34,141 nt of DNA from Holophagaceae bacterium (GTDB taxonomy: Bacteria; Acidobacteriota; Holophagae; Holophagales; Holophagaceae), in the NCBI GenBank assembly GCA_009783055.1, contig WRHW01000022.1:1-34141 (forward strand), given 5' to 3'. This document shows, one piece after another, positions 6,873 to 16,472 of this stretch (position 1 is its first letter; each line of letters opens with the position of its first letter). The translations under genes and the position numbers were made by a program. The notes beneath the pieces are model-generated. The model was given only the letters and a program-made list of their open reading frames with translations, had not been told where the DNA came from and did no database searches.

Positions 6873-8108
6873 TCACTCCGCCCTTATAGCATCAATGACG
6901 ATCAAATTGGCGGCCCTTCTGGCTGGCAAGAAGCCTGCTGTAAGCCCAACAAAAGTTGCGGAGCCAATTGCCATAACAACAATCGTTGGCGTAACCTGAG
7001 CAGGGAAACCTGTCATCCCACGTACACTCAGAGCCAGACCTGCTCCTAGCAAAAACCCAAACACACCACCAACACCTGACATAAGCGCGGCCTCTAACAA
7101 AAACTGACGACTAATGTCTCCCTTTCTTGCGCCCAATGCCCTCCGTATGCCTATTTCCTGTGTGCGCTCGGCAACGCTGACCAACATAATATTCATTATG
7201 ACAATGCCACCTACAAAGAGGCTCACGCCAGTAATTGCCACAATAAACAAAAAACTGGCGGCAGTGGCTGTTTTTATCATTTCCATCGCAGATTCCTGAG
7301 AAACAAGTCCAAAGGGGTCTGGAGCTCGAAAATTTGTATGTCGCAATGCTCTGAGGAAAGCTCGTACTTCATCTTTGGCTTCTTCTACCACGTCTAGGCT
7401 CTTTGCTTTTAGATATATTTCTATCGAAGACCATGGTCGAATAAAATTACGCCTGTAAGTAGAAAATGGTATCCAGACACGAGTATCCCAGCCCTGATCG
7501 CCTATGAGCGATTTGCCCTTTTTATTCATAACTCCTATCACGTTGAAAGGTAATCCTGCAACCAGGATTGTCCTGCCAATTGGGTCTTGGGAACCAAATA
7601 GCTCATCTTTTATATCGGAGCCGATATAGGCCACATATCTGCCCGCGTCTTCTTCGGATTCAGAAAAAAATCTGCCAATTCCATCGTCTACATTTAAGTT
7701 GAGTATTGTTGCAAGATTAGCCGTTACGCCTACGATACTTGTGCCTTCGACTTTTTTTTCTCCATTAGAAACTATCCGACCTGTCCCTGCCGCCGCACCA
7801 ACCTCGGCAACTGAAGGGAGATCTGCGTTTTTTAGGCGACGATAGTCATCCACTGTTACGTTTGGTCGCTTGAGTGCTTCGAGCCACTGCTCCCTACCCA
7901 TGATCATCCCGAAGCGGCTCACTTGAAACATGTCTGGAGAATAAAGATTTAGTTCATTTTTAATACTTTGGGTCAACCCAGAGATGATGCTAACGACCGC
8001 AACGATGGCCGAAACGCTGATGACCATGCCCAACAGCGTAAGAAAGCTACGGAGCTTGTGGGCAAATAGTGAGCGTATCGCTGAGCGAAATAATTCGGAG
8101 AAATTCAA
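6873..8108 (-). CDS. MacB/FtsX-type ABC transporter permease (first of pair)
   Basis: The 411-residue permease is homologous to its downstream neighbour: first helix near residues 20-42 (LTLLGMVISVSAIVAVVS), periplasmic MacB_PCD domain, three C-terminal helices, and the signature SVAERTQEIGIRRALGARKGDI near residue 310. The start codon is TTG at 8108, with GAGG 5 nt upstream and no better ATG. It begins 14 bp after the adaptor gene stops. Two different permeases in a row suggest a heterodimeric transporter, in contrast to the homodimeric, ATPase-fused MacB of enterobacteria. No ATPase gene is in this cluster. Confidence 0.9.
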   Translation of the reverse strand: MNFSELFRSAIRSLFAHKLRSFLTLLGMVISVSAIVAVVSIISGLTQSIKNELNLYSPDMFQVSRFGMIMGREQWLEALKRPNVTVDDYRRLKNADLPSVAEVGAAAGTGRIVSNGEKKVEGTSIVGVTANLATILNLNVDDGIGRFFSESEEDAGRYVAYIGSDIKDELFGSQDPIGRTILVAGLPFNVIGVMNKKGKSLIGDQGWDTRVWIPFSTYRRNFIRPWSSIEIYLKAKSLDVVEEAKDEVRAFLRALRHTNFRAPDPFGLVSQESAMEMIKTATAASFLFIVAITGVSLFVGGIVIMNIMLVSVAERTQEIGIRRALGARKGDISRQFLLEAALMSGVGGVFGFLLGAGLALSVRGMTGFPAQVTPTIVVMAIGSATFVGLTAGFLPARRAANLIVIDAIRAE

Positions 8109-8122
8109 AATGGCCTCAGCTT

Positions 8123-9331
8123 CTATTTTTTACCTGATTTTTTGGCATCGGCTTTTACTTTAGTACCATCCTTCAGTTCCCTGAGTGTCCTCAGTGGCCC
8201 AGAAGCTACTGTGTCGCCTTCGTTTAATCCGGAAATCACTTCCACACTCATGTCACCTGTAAGTCCGGTTTCTACCTTTACAAATTTGACTTTGTCGCCT
8301 TCTAAAAGATAAACCCCTTCCTCTTCCCTCTTGTCGCCTGGATTGAATTTTTCACCCTCCTTCAACACTATGTCCCTAACCACAAGTGATTGAAAAGGTA
8401 TTGCAAGCGCATCATTACTTGTGCCTGTAAAAATGTCTGCCTGAGAGCTGAGGCCTGGCTTGATGGTATCTGGTGGGTCTAGGATTTGAACCTTTACCTT
8501 GAATTTAATGGCCTCCTGTCCTCCTGTTCTGCTTAGCAATGGACTACCACCAACTTCGGTCACGAGGCCTTTGAAAATTTTGTTTGGATATGCGTCAATT
8601 CGCACTTCTGCTTCCTGTCCCATCTTGACATTTGGAATAGCCGCCTCGTCCACTTCCAATTCAGTCTCAATTTGACTCATGTCAGATACTGTGAGGAGAA
8701 CTGTGCCAGGTTGGTTTTGTACACCTATAACAGCGGTTTCACCTTCCTCAATTCGCCTGGATGTGACAATTCCGTCCATAGGCGACTCGATAACGGTTTT
8801 TGAATGAGAAACTTGAGCCTCCTGCAAACTGGCAGTTGCCTGCTCAACGCGCTTGGTAAGGCTCTGCACAGAGCTTTCTGCTGTTGCTAAGGCTGTCTTG
8901 TAGTTTTCAAATTCTGCTTCGGAAATAATACCTGCATTCCAATTGCTTTCTGCTCGCCTAAAATCTGACCGAGCTTGTTCATACCTAGACTTGGAAGAAT
9001 CCAAGTCTGCCATAGCCGCTTGTCGCGCCGCGCCATATCCATCTACAGCGGCCTTTGTCCTAGAGGGATCAATTTCCAGCAGAAACTGCCCTTTTTTCAC
9101 TACATCACCTTCATTGACTGCAAGCCTAGTCACTTGGCCAGAATATAGTGCACTCAAGTCAGCCTTTCTGACAGCCTGAATTTTGCCATTGGCACTAACC
9201 TTTGAAACAAGGTTTTCACGTCCAACCTTTGAAGTCGTAATTGCCATCCCATCGTCCTTGCGGAATGCAAGGCCAACCCCAATCAGGACAACAAGCCCAA
9301 TACCGCCAAAAATCAATAACTTTTTATTCAT
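8123..9331 (-). CDS. MacA/HlyD-type periplasmic adaptor protein
   Basis: The membrane fusion protein would link the permeases to a TolC-type channel across the periplasm. I start it at ATG 9331 (402 aa), with GGAG 8 nt before; the frame extends further only from a TTG. It has an N-terminal membrane anchor (LLIFGGIGLVVLIGVGLAF, residues 4-22), a biotinyl-lipoyl half (VSANGKIQAVRKADLSALYSG), a long alpha-helical hairpin (about 95-175), the second lipoyl half (TVIESPMDGIVTSRRIEEGE), beta-barrel and membrane-proximal domains, and a Lys-rich C-terminus. It is the first gene of the cluster with both permeases and the BamD-like lipoprotein. Confidence 0.9.
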   Translation of the reverse strand: MNKKLLIFGGIGLVVLIGVGLAFRKDDGMAITTSKVGRENLVSKVSANGKIQAVRKADLSALYSGQVTRLAVNEGDVVKKGQFLLEIDPSRTKAAVDGYGAARQAAMADLDSSKSRYEQARSDFRRAESNWNAGIISEAEFENYKTALATAESSVQSLTKRVEQATASLQEAQVSHSKTVIESPMDGIVTSRRIEEGETAVIGVQNQPGTVLLTVSDMSQIETELEVDEAAIPNVKMGQEAEVRIDAYPNKIFKGLVTEVGGSPLLSRTGGQEAIKFKVKVQILDPPDTIKPGLSSQADIFTGTSNDALAIPFQSLVVRDIVLKEGEKFNPGDKREEEGVYLLEGDKVKFVKVETGLTGDMSVEVISGLNEGDTVASGPLRTLRELKDGTKVKADAKKSGKK

Positions 9332-9584
9332 GTTGACAACTCCAAAAAATCTTTTCCAAAAACCCAAAACAACTTGTATTCGTTTCAATACGAGTATAGT
9401 TTATACCAACCTGAAAAATAGTTTTATAGCCCAATACGGATTTTCTGTCGGTAAATGGAATTGGTCAATCGGCAAGTAGTTGGTTAGTAATTATTGGAAG
9501 AGGGCTGTAACCTAGCATCTGGTACGGGTACTATGGGTTTTTTAGGATACTCTGCATTGAAATCGCAGTAATTGTCTGAAACTT

Positions 9585-9670
9585 TGGTGCCCCCACCCGG
9601 ACTTGAACCGGGACGCCATTGCTGGCAACGGATTTTAAGTCCGCAGCGTCTGCCATTCCGCCATGGGGGC
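9585..9670 (-). tRNA. tRNA-Leu (anticodon TAA)
   Basis: Acceptor stem GCCCCCA (from 9670) pairs with TGGGGGC, followed by discriminator A and an encoded CCA ending at 9585. The anticodon arm GCGGA-CTTAAAA-TCCGT gives anticodon TAA. A long type II variable arm (GCCAGCAATGGC) and a T-arm CCGGTTCAAGTCCGG are present. The class II shape and anticodon identify leucine. Confidence 0.96.
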
Positions 9671-9722
9671 ATTTTTTTAGAGTAACGCATCCAGAAAATT
9701 TTACCACATGTAAACTGATAGT

Positions 9723-12083
9723 ATGCTCGATTCAAATTCTCCCCCCTACCCCCCCCTTTTGCAGGACTTAAATGTTCATCAACGTGAAGCCGTTCAACAC
9801 GTTCACGGACCATTGCTGATATTGGCAGGTGCCGGTTCAGGCAAGACAACCGTAATAACAAGACGAATAGCTTGGCTGATTGAAGAAACTGGTATCCCCC
9901 CTAGTTCTATTTTGGCCATGACGTTTACAAATAAGGCCGCCGAGGAAATGCGGGAGAGGGTACAGAGATTGGTGTCTGTTCCCATAGAACAAATGTGGAT
10001 GAGCACATTTCATAGCTTTTGTACCCGTATCCTCCGGCGTGATGGGGATAAGACCCCTGTAGGCAAAGACTTTGTAATTTTTGACCCCTCAGATCAAAAG
10101 AGCCTTATAAAGCAGGTACTTACAGAATTGAGGTTATCTGAAAAACAATTTCATCCTCGCCGGGTATTGGAATTTATTAGCGATTTCAAAAACCGCTGTC
10201 TACTTCCGGAGGAGGCACTAGAGGAGGCTTTGGATGCATGGACGCGCAAAGCAATTGAGGCCTATGACCTGTATCAAAGGGGGCTTAAAACGCATCGAGC
10301 CTGCGACTTTGACGATTTATTGCTCTACACTGAGCGCCTTTTGCGAAATGATGTCATCAGAAATATCTATGCCCAAAAATTTCCATATATCCTAGTGGAT
10401 GAATATCAAGATACAAACCGAGCACAGTATTTTTTGGTGCAACACCTAGCCCGCAGTCACCAAAATCTATGCGTTGTCGGCGATGAAGACCAGTCAATCT
10501 ATGGATGGCGAGGGGCAGACATAAGAAATATACTTGATTTCAAAAGGGATTTTCCGGAGGCCAGACAAATAAAACTTGAGCAGAACTATAGGTCTACCCA
10601 AAAAATCCTAGATGCGGCATCTACTGTAATTTCAAATAATAGCCAACGATTAGGAAAAACCCTTTGGACAGACCTCGGTGATGGGGAGCAAATTACTTTC
10701 AAATTATTGGACGAAGGGCGGGCTGAGGCAGACTGGGTGGTAGACCAGATACGAAGTGGAATGGATTTTTTTCCATCACAGCGGGTTGCAATTTTGTACA
10801 GGGCAAACTGGCAGTCACGACAATTTGAGGACGCTTTGCGTGCAGTCAATATGCCATACAAGCTCGTTGGAGGAGTAAAATTTTATGAACGCAAGGAAGT
10901 AAAAGATGTACTGGCATACCTCCGCTTGATTTCAAACCCATTCGACTTAGTCAGCTTTCGCAGAGCCATTAGCGAACCAAAGAGGGGAGTTGGACTTTCT
11001 ACTCTTCAAAAAATCGAATCTGCGATTCCGGAAGATGGAACCCCATTGGAAGGTATTGAGCGGATGTTGATGTTAGGAGAACTTAAAGGCCGGGCCAAGC
11101 GGGAGTTGGCTAAATTTTTGGAACTGTTCAAAAATGTAGCATCCGAATTGCCATCGCAGACCCTTGGGGGAGTAATTCGATGGGTTCTTATTGAGTCGGG
11201 ATATCTTCAGGCATTGGAGGATGAAAATTCTCTGGAATCCGAGGGGAGAATCCGCAATCTGGAGGAATTTATTTCTGCGGCTGTTGAAGCTGAAGAGCTT
11301 GGACTACGTCTGGCAGAATTTTTGGACAGAGTCACCCTAGCCTCGGATGCCGACCAGGTGGAACAAAGTGCCATACTTTCCCTAATGACCATCCATTGTG
11401 CAAAGGGGCTGGAGTTCCCAACTGTATATTTGGTGGGGCTTGAAGACGAGGTGTTTCCAAATCGCAATGCAAGGGAGACAGAAGAGGGGCTGGAAGAAGA
11501 GAGAAGACTTTTTTATGTGGCTATCACGAGGGCACAGCGCAAGCTAAATATCACAGCCGCTCGGAGAAGGAGAATGATAGGGCAAGAAATGTTATCTATG
11601 CCCAGCAGGTTTTTGAAGGAACTGCCTGAAGGTGCTCTCGAAAATCCAATTAGGTGGGGTTCACAACTATATCAATCAATCCAAGGAACAACACATGGCA
11701 GACAATATGGCCATCAACGCACTAGTGGTGGTGTAAGCGTAGCCACAGAATTGCAACGCATCAGAAACTTCTTTGACCGTGCTAATTCCCAAATGGAGTT
11801 GTCTGAGATAGCAGTAAATACCACAAACGAAGGTTTTAATCCCGACAAGTCCTTCAATGATAGTCATTCGATAGGAAAGCCAGACGACTTCAAAGACCAA
11901 CAATCAACTCCAGTAAAAGCATGGGCAATTGGAACGCATGTATGTAGCCCCCGCTTTGGTAGAGGCGTGATAACAGGCTCCACCGGAGCCAGAGACATGC
12001 TCACCTACACAATCAGGTTTGAGGGTGGCGAAAAAAGAATTGTAGCTAAGTATGGGGGGTTGGAAAGGGAAAGTGCTGATTAG
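9723..12083 (+). CDS. pcrA: PcrA/UvrD-type 3'-5' DNA helicase (SF1)
   Basis: ATP-dependent helicase for excision and mismatch repair, and for removing recombinase or stalled polymerase. At 786 aa it has the usual length. Motifs: Walker A AGAGSGKT at residues 35-42, motif Ia MTFTNKAAEEM near 66, motif II VDEYQDTN near 224, motif III GDEDQSIYGWRGAD near 253, motif IV QNYRST near 290, motif V TIHCAKGLEFPTVY near 557 and motif VI RRLFYVAITRAQ near 591. The C-terminus (about 735-780) has the Tudor-like RNA-polymerase-binding segment (VCSPRFGRGVITG). The ATG at 9723 lacks a clear ribosome binding site. It stands alone, divergent from tRNA-Leu and convergent with the RND gene. Confidence 0.95.
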   Translation: MLDSNSPPYPPLLQDLNVHQREAVQHVHGPLLILAGAGSGKTTVITRRIAWLIEETGIPPSSILAMTFTNKAAEEMRERVQRLVSVPIEQMWMSTFHSFCTRILRRDGDKTPVGKDFVIFDPSDQKSLIKQVLTELRLSEKQFHPRRVLEFISDFKNRCLLPEEALEEALDAWTRKAIEAYDLYQRGLKTHRACDFDDLLLYTERLLRNDVIRNIYAQKFPYILVDEYQDTNRAQYFLVQHLARSHQNLCVVGDEDQSIYGWRGADIRNILDFKRDFPEARQIKLEQNYRSTQKILDAASTVISNNSQRLGKTLWTDLGDGEQITFKLLDEGRAEADWVVDQIRSGMDFFPSQRVAILYRANWQSRQFEDALRAVNMPYKLVGGVKFYERKEVKDVLAYLRLISNPFDLVSFRRAISEPKRGVGLSTLQKIESAIPEDGTPLEGIERMLMLGELKGRAKRELAKFLELFKNVASELPSQTLGGVIRWVLIESGYLQALEDENSLESEGRIRNLEEFISAAVEAEELGLRLAEFLDRVTLASDADQVEQSAILSLMTIHCAKGLEFPTVYLVGLEDEVFPNRNARETEEGLEEERRLFYVAITRAQRKLNITAARRRRMIGQEMLSMPSRFLKELPEGALENPIRWGSQLYQSIQGTTHGRQYGHQRTSGGVSVATELQRIRNFFDRANSQMELSEIAVNTTNEGFNPDKSFNDSHSIGKPDDFKDQQSTPVKAWAIGTHVCSPRFGRGVITGSTGARDMLTYTIRFEGGEKRIVAKYGGLERESAD

Positions 12084-12091
12084 CCTAAACC

Positions 12092-12146
12092 AAGTTGCCA
12101 TCAAACTGGAGCAACTTTGTGGAAATAAACCAATAAACTTATTTCC
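12092..12146. terminator. two consecutive hairpins between converging genes
   Basis: AAGTTGC (12092-12098) pairs with GCAACTT (12111-12117), and GGAAATAA (12121-12128) pairs with TTATTTCC (12139-12146). The second stem overlaps the stop codon of the RND gene. They lie between the ends of the helicase and RND genes and could terminate both; T-runs are poor close to the first stem. Confidence 0.45.
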
Positions 12147-15100
12147 CTATGATTTTTTTCCACAGCTTTTTGATGCTAAATTCATCCAAGATGTCAAAAA
12201 ATACTGGGATGACAATTAACGTCAAGAGGGTCGATGTGATTATACCACCCACCACTGCCCTTGCCATTGGGGCGCGCATTTCGGCCCCGGCACCGATGGC
12301 GAGGAACAGTGGCAACATTCCACCTATAATTGCAAGGCTGGTCATTAATATTGGACGTAAACGGGTCATGCCCGCCTCTACAAGTGCTTTGTGACGTGGC
12401 ATGTTGCGCTCTCGCATGAGTTGAAGCGTGCGGTCAACTAATAGGATGGCGTTTTTGACCACCAAACCCATCAACATGATAAGGCCAATTTGGGACATCA
12501 TGGACATGGAATCCCCTGTAATCAGTAGCATGATAACCATTCCGACCAATGATAGGGGCAATGTCAACATGATGGTAATTGGGAGCTTAAAGCTCTCAAA
12601 TTGGCTTGCCAAAACAAAGTAAATAAAGAACAATGCCAGCAGTATAGCTGTGGCCATGTGCTGAGCTGTTTCTGCACTGTAGCGCGCCATACCTTCAAAA
12701 CCAACCGACACACCTGGTGGTAATGTGCCATCGGCCTTAAGTAGTTCGATACCTTTTGCTAATTCGCCTGTCACTTCGTTGAGAGTTTTGCCTTCCTTGT
12801 TGGCACTCAGGGTTATTTGCGTTTGTAGCCTGCGTCTCTGGAATTTGGCCTGGACAATGCCTTCCTCAAATGTGGCCACGTTGGATACTTTTACGTTTAT
12901 TGCGTTTCCTGCCTGATCTTTTTTGCTTGAGGCTACGGTTAGTGAACCAAGTTGATCAATGGTTGCACGATTTTTTTCTGATAGTCGCAATCTGACGTTA
13001 TATTGTTCACCCGATATGTCTTCATATTTTGCTACATCAAGCCCATCTACCATTGGCCTAACAACATTAGCGATTGCCATCGGAGAAACACCCAGGTCGG
13101 AAGCCCTCTTTCTGTCTATAACCAGCCTTATTTCTGGCTTGCCCTTGTCGTTACTACTGGTTATATCCACTGCGCCTGTAATTTTTTCAAACACCCCTCG
13201 CACAAGGGGTTCGGCTCTTTCGGTAAGTTTTCTTTCCGGGCTGAGTATAGCGATGTTAAATGGCCGGCTATCTCCAGGCATGTCAGAAACTACACCCACA
13301 CCAATTTCTGCTCCGGGAACCTTGCTGAGCCTATCCCTCAATTCTCGCCTAATCTGCACATAGCTACGGCGTTTTTCGTCTGATAGCTTGATATAGATGT
13401 AACCCTCATTAAGAGTACCCACCATGCCTGTTCCAATAGCTGTGTATATGATGCTTATTTCTGGGTTGGGAGTACCATCTAGTTTTGTAGAAATAATTTT
13501 TTCCAGTTCTTCTGCTTTCCGCATGGAGGCATCAAGGTTAGCTCCCGGCTCTGTCTTGAAGCTTACTTGCAAGTCGCCCCTGTCATATTCGGGTTGAAAT
13601 TCTCCCCCTAAAAAACCCATAAGTGAAACCGCCAAGACAAAGCTACCCAAACCTATAGTCATAACCGTTTTGCGGTGACCGAGTGCCCATTCAATAGCTT
13701 TGCTGTAAAACCTTTCCAATCGGTCAATATAAACGTTGAACCAACCCACGGATTTCATAATAAAACCTCGCTTTTTGCGGGTTCTGGAATGAAAATCGCC
13801 ATGTCCGTGTCCTTGGCCATGCTCGGGGTCTGGCCACACGGAACTGAGCATCGGGTCAAGAGTAAAGCTGACAAAGAGGGAAATGGCCACTGCAAAAGCC
13901 ACCACCATTCCGAAGGAAAAGAAAACCCTTCCCACTATTCCACCCATGAATGCCACAGGCACAAAAACCGCCAATATACACATGGTGGTTGCAACAACGG
14001 CAGGGCCGATTTCGGCAGTACCTTCTATGGCGGCAGTGACATGGTCTTTGCCCATCTCTGCATGGCGGGTAATATTTTCTCGGACAACGATAGCATCGTC
14101 TATCAAAATACCTACCGCCAGAGATACAGCCATCAACGTAACTGTATTCAAGGTAAAGTCCAAAATTTTCATTATGATAAATGATCCGATGATTGAAACC
14201 GGTAGCGTAAGGCTTGTAATAATTGTGCTACGCCAAGATTTGAGGAAATAAAACACAATCAAGATAGTGATGGCCGCACCAATAAGAATAGTTATCACGA
14301 CATCATGCACGGATTCATTTATGAATTTAGATTGGTCCTTGGCAACAACAAATTCGATGCCTCTATCATTCAGTTCGGGCCTTATCTCTTCTAGTACGGC
14401 CTTTACGGATTTGACCATCGCGGCTGTATTGCCACCAGACTGTCGCTGTAACTCCAGAGCGATAGCGTTTTGGCCATTAAACCGAGCTAGGGTGCGCCTC
14501 TCCTTTTCTCCGTCAACAATCGTTGCAACTTCCCTTAGTTCGATTGGTCTGCCTTGTTGATTTCCTACTATCACATACTCAAAGTCTTCAACTTGGCGAG
14601 CCTTGGCATCAATCCGCACAGAAATTTCCCTAGTGTCCTGTAGTAGGTTGCCACTTGGGATGGCAATAGTATCACCTCCCACAGCACCTATTATTTGGGG
14701 AAGGGTTATACCCAACGCCTCCATTTTGTAAGGATCAACCTGAATTGCAACTTCTCTCTTTGCATCACCCACAAGGTCGACCTTGCCTACCCCCGGCACG
14801 TTTTCGAGTCTTCGCTTGAGAAACTCATCTGCAATCCGAGTCAGTTCCTTATCGGTCATACCTTGTTCGGGGTTTATCGGACGCAAGACTAAATTTAGCA
14901 CTGGGCTTTGGGAAGGGTCGATTTTGCGTACTACCGGCTCTTCAATTGTATCTGGCAAGTCTCGCCTTATTTGGGCAATGACGGATCTAACATCCTCCAT
15001 CGCCTTATCAACATCCCTCTCTAGCTCAAACTCAGCCACGACAAGACCAACAGAATCCATGCTGGTTGAACTTATTTCCCTGATTTTTTCTAGGGGGTTG

Positions 15101-15312
15101 ATCACTTCTTCAATTTTCTTCACTACGTCTTGTTCTACTGCATCCGGACTAGCTCCAGGGTAAATGACACTTACTGTTACAACTGGAAAATCAATTTTTG
15201 GGAAGCTATCCAGCCCAAGCGTTCGCAAGCTGAACAACCCCAGCACTATGAAGCCCATCATTATACAAGTCGTTGTGACAGGTCGCTTTATTGAGACATT
15301 TGACAGCCACAT
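12139..15312 (-). CDS. RND-family efflux pump inner-membrane subunit (HAE1/AcrB type)
   Basis: Proton-driven trimeric exporter of drugs or other amphiphiles. At 1057 aa it is full length. It begins with the typical SNVSIKRPVTTT and first helix. TM4 carries the proton-relay Asp pair in GILIDDAIVVREN (about residue 405), and TM10 has the conserved Lys in GLVVKNAILLVDR. The two large porter domains (about 40-335 and 560-880) are present. The start ATG 15312 lies 1 bp after the adaptor stop, with AGGAG/CAGGTG upstream, so it is coupled to the adaptor. An unusual His/Gly-rich segment (GHGHGDFHSRTRKKRG) sits in the cytoplasmic loop between the two halves near residue 500. Hydrophobe export is more likely than metal export, because the CusA-type metal motif is not evident. 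Confidence 0.93.
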   Translation of the reverse strand: MWLSNVSIKRPVTTTCIMMGFIVLGLFSLRTLGLDSFPKIDFPVVTVSVIYPGASPDAVEQDVVKKIEEVINPLEKIREISSTSMDSVGLVVAEFELERDVDKAMEDVRSVIAQIRRDLPDTIEEPVVRKIDPSQSPVLNLVLRPINPEQGMTDKELTRIADEFLKRRLENVPGVGKVDLVGDAKREVAIQVDPYKMEALGITLPQIIGAVGGDTIAIPSGNLLQDTREISVRIDAKARQVEDFEYVIVGNQQGRPIELREVATIVDGEKERRTLARFNGQNAIALELQRQSGGNTAAMVKSVKAVLEEIRPELNDRGIEFVVAKDQSKFINESVHDVVITILIGAAITILIVFYFLKSWRSTIITSLTLPVSIIGSFIIMKILDFTLNTVTLMAVSLAVGILIDDAIVVRENITRHAEMGKDHVTAAIEGTAEIGPAVVATTMCILAVFVPVAFMGGIVGRVFFSFGMVVAFAVAISLFVSFTLDPMLSSVWPDPEHGQGHGHGDFHSRTRKKRGFIMKSVGWFNVYIDRLERFYSKAIEWALGHRKTVMTIGLGSFVLAVSLMGFLGGEFQPEYDRGDLQVSFKTEPGANLDASMRKAEELEKIISTKLDGTPNPEISIIYTAIGTGMVGTLNEGYIYIKLSDEKRRSYVQIRRELRDRLSKVPGAEIGVGVVSDMPGDSRPFNIAILSPERKLTERAEPLVRGVFEKITGAVDITSSNDKGKPEIRLVIDRKRASDLGVSPMAIANVVRPMVDGLDVAKYEDISGEQYNVRLRLSEKNRATIDQLGSLTVASSKKDQAGNAINVKVSNVATFEEGIVQAKFQRRRLQTQITLSANKEGKTLNEVTGELAKGIELLKADGTLPPGVSVGFEGMARYSAETAQHMATAILLALFFIYFVLASQFESFKLPITIMLTLPLSLVGMVIMLLITGDSMSMMSQIGLIMLMGLVVKNAILLVDRTLQLMRERNMPRHKALVEAGMTRLRPILMTSLAIIGGMLPLFLAIGAGAEMRAPMARAVVGGIITSTLLTLIVIPVFFDILDEFSIKKLWKKIIGK

Positions 15313-15313
15313 A

Positions 15314-16447
15314 CTAGTTCACCTGCTCCTTAGATGTTCCGATTTGGTCGACAACTTTTAGGCGAGCACCTTCTGCCACCAACTCTCGACCCTGAGCCAC
15401 TATCATAGTTCCGGGTGCCATATCGCCGCTTTCGATAGGTCTCCAGCCGTCTTGATCGCTTCCTACTGAAACTCTGATTCTGCGGGCGATATTGTCTTCT
15501 GCTATGAATATGTCTGCACTCCGCCCAGTGGCAGTTATGATGCTAGATGGTATGGCCGGTTTTTCTAATTCTTGGCTGGAAATTATTTCCCCCTCTGCAA
15601 ATAATCCGCTCTTTAAGGTTCCATCATTATTTGGAACTACAATTCTCACCCTTAGGGTGCGACCATCCTGTCTCACTGCAGGAGCAACTTGGGCTACCTG
15701 TCCTTCAAATTTTGTATCAAATCCAGGAACTGTAAAGCGCACTCTAAGGCCAGGCTTAACAATACTCAAACTGTCTGCTGGCAAGTCGGCTTCAATCTCC
15801 ATTTTTGTGTTATCGACAACGCTAAAAGCAGGCTGACCAGGATTGAGTATCTCGCCAACTTTTACAAGGCAAAGTGCTACTTGCCCATCGAATGGACTGC
15901 GAATCTGTGCTTTGTGGAGACGGCTCTTTGCCAATCCCAAATTGCTTTCAGCCGACATAACACCTGCCTGGGATGCTGTGTAATATGTTTCTGCCTGTTG
16001 CGCCGCTTGCTTAGTGATACTACGCTTTTCTAACAACTGGCTTGCTCTCTCATAGTCACTAGTAGCCTGCTGTGCCTGTGCTTTGGCCTGTACAAGCTGG
16101 GCTTCTGCGGCAGAAACCGCCAACAAAAGGTCTTCTTCATCCTGAACAGAGAGTACCGAACCGCGTGAAACTCGGTCGCCTTCAAAAACTGCAACCCTTG
16201 TCAGGCGACCTGAAACTTCTGCTTTTAGCTCGGCTCTATTTACAGCCAGAAGGTTGCCTGTGAATGGTATGGCTGATCGAAAACTCTTCAACTCTACCCT
16301 GGCTACGGTGACAGGTATTTCTGCTAAGTCTTTTATATGCTGTTGCTTGTTTAGCTCTTCATTGCGCTTGTAGCGGTTGCGGGCAATAGAGCCTACAACG
16401 ATCAGGACTATTGCAGAGCTAATGATGATTGTTTTGGATTTACTCAT
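15314..16447 (-). CDS. RND efflux periplasmic adaptor (AcrA/MexA type)
   Basis: The membrane fusion protein of the RND pump (377 aa). It has an N-terminal anchor (TIIISSAIVLIVVGSIA, about residues 6-22), lipoyl half VNRAELKAEVSGRLTRVAVFEGDRVSRG (about 70-97), a short alpha-helical hairpin (about 105-175), second lipoyl half AQIRSPFDGQVA, then a beta-barrel and membrane-proximal domain. ATG 16447 has GAGG about 8 nt upstream. It lies 25 bp after the TolC-type gene and 1 bp before the RND gene, so all three form one transcription unit. No lipobox Cys, so it is anchored by a helix rather than by lipid. Confidence 0.92.
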   Translation of the reverse strand: MSKSKTIIISSAIVLIVVGSIARNRYKRNEELNKQQHIKDLAEIPVTVARVELKSFRSAIPFTGNLLAVNRAELKAEVSGRLTRVAVFEGDRVSRGSVLSVQDEEDLLLAVSAAEAQLVQAKAQAQQATSDYERASQLLEKRSITKQAAQQAETYYTASQAGVMSAESNLGLAKSRLHKAQIRSPFDGQVALCLVKVGEILNPGQPAFSVVDNTKMEIEADLPADSLSIVKPGLRVRFTVPGFDTKFEGQVAQVAPAVRQDGRTLRVRIVVPNNDGTLKSGLFAEGEIISSQELEKPAIPSSIITATGRSADIFIAEDNIARRIRVSVGSDQDGWRPIESGDMAPGTMIVAQGRELVAEGARLKVVDQIGTSKEQVN

Positions 16448-16472
16448 GTTTATTCCTCACATGGCGACAAAA

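Noticed and set aside
9484-9861. 125-codon frame on the minus strand
   Set aside because: It is read through the tRNA-Leu gene and antisense to the helicase start.
13675-14184. 169-codon plus-strand frame inside the RND gene
   Set aside because: It is antisense to a well-supported pump gene and has no ribosome binding site or domain.
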